From positions 1 through 5,733 of the forward strand of contig WFTN01000184.1 of assembly GCA_015485455.1 (NCBI GenBank): a DNA stretch of 5,733 bases. The letters are read 5' to 3'. The notes beneath the pieces are model-generated. The model was given only the letters and a program-made list of their open reading frames with translations, searched no databases and was not told the DNA's origin. Of this stretch, positions 5,578 to 5,733 are shown one piece after another (within the stretch, counting starts at the first letter, position 1; each line of letters begins with the position of its first letter). The position numbers and the translations under genes are program-made. The stretch comes from Planctomycetota bacterium (GTDB lineage: Bacteria > Planctomycetota > GCA-002687715 > DRQF01).

Positions 5578-5585
5578 GATCAATT

Positions 5586-5733
5586 ATGAAGAGCTATCGA
5601 ACTTTCCTGGCTGTCCTTCTTGCCTTCTTCTTGGGTTGTGTGGACAAGGAGGTGGAGACTTCTTCAAGCTCTCCACTTCAAGACGCGACGAACTTGGAAG
5701 AGCCGGAGAAGCAAGAAGAAGACCAGGTCGTCG
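5586..5733 (+). CDS. Probable lipoprotein, N-terminus only (partial, runs off right edge)
   Basis: An open frame of 49 codons to the window end, beginning MKSYRTFLAVLLAFFLGC. A basic start, a hydrophobic core and FLGC give a lipobox-like site with Cys18 as the lipidated residue; Phe at -3 is unusual, so it is a slightly weak lipobox. The mature start (residues 19-49) is acidic and Ser/Glu-rich, a typical flexible tether. It begins 8 bases after the permease stop (5575-5577), with GAG overlapping that stop as a weak ribosome binding site, so it is in the same operon and probably translationally coupled. It is likely the extracytoplasmic partner of the transporter. In clusters of this permease type I would expect a DUF3299- or DUF2796-like protein, but the family-defining part is outside the window. 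Confidence 0.75.
   Translation, partial: MKSYRTFLAVLLAFFLGCVDKEVETSSSSPLQDATNLEEPEKQEEDQVV

Noticed and set aside
1..5733. CRISPR array, insertion sequence ends or attachment sites
   Set aside because: No regularly spaced direct repeats, transposase or integrase fragments, or long terminal inverted repeats were seen on either strand.

Overview
The window looks like chromosomal DNA of a Planctomycetota-type bacterium. The main clue is a secreted, glycine-rich beta-helix protein with the SPCIDSG...DMGADEF ending and an added C-terminal domain, an architecture I associate with marine planctomycetes. This is inferred from protein style, and no marker gene is present. GC content is moderate, roughly 50-55% by eye. 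I see no rRNA, tRNA, CRISPR array, insertion sequence or integrase.

Left part (1-3364, all genes on the minus strand). The 5' end of a secreted protein gene with a clear signal peptide runs off the left edge (1-116). A gene-poor spacer follows; it holds a strong intrinsic terminator (484-518) belonging to the large beta-helix gene (553-2526, 657 aa). Upstream of that gene is a 379-bp gap. It contains a tRNA-sized branched inverted-repeat structure followed by a T-rich run, probably the terminator of a small helical protein of unknown function (2906-3364, 152 aa, GTG start).

Middle (3365-3617). This is a 253-bp divergent intergenic region. It carries a plausible sigma-70 promoter for the 152-aa gene, a near-perfect 18-bp palindrome and a 7-bp inverted repeat, all candidate control sites.

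Right part (3618-5733, plus strand). This is a compact operon: an ABC ATPase of the MacB/LolD type, a four-helix FtsX/MacB-type permease overlapping it by 23 bp, and, 8 bp further on, the start of a probable lipoprotein gene that leaves the window. The permease's extracytoplasmic domain has two histidine clusters (HGKGHHH and HSH). Its conserved blocks resemble, from memory, the permeases of zinc-linked (ZrgABCDE-like) clusters rather than macrolide or lipoprotein exporters. A metal-linked or envelope 'mechanotransmission' transporter working with the lipoprotein is the best reading. The substrate is not proven by this sequence.

Nothing here is clearly a new defence or mobile system. The most interesting items are the His-rich ABC operon, the cysteine- and asparagine-ladder beta-helix with its C-terminal domain, and the branched 3' structure behind the 152-aa gene.
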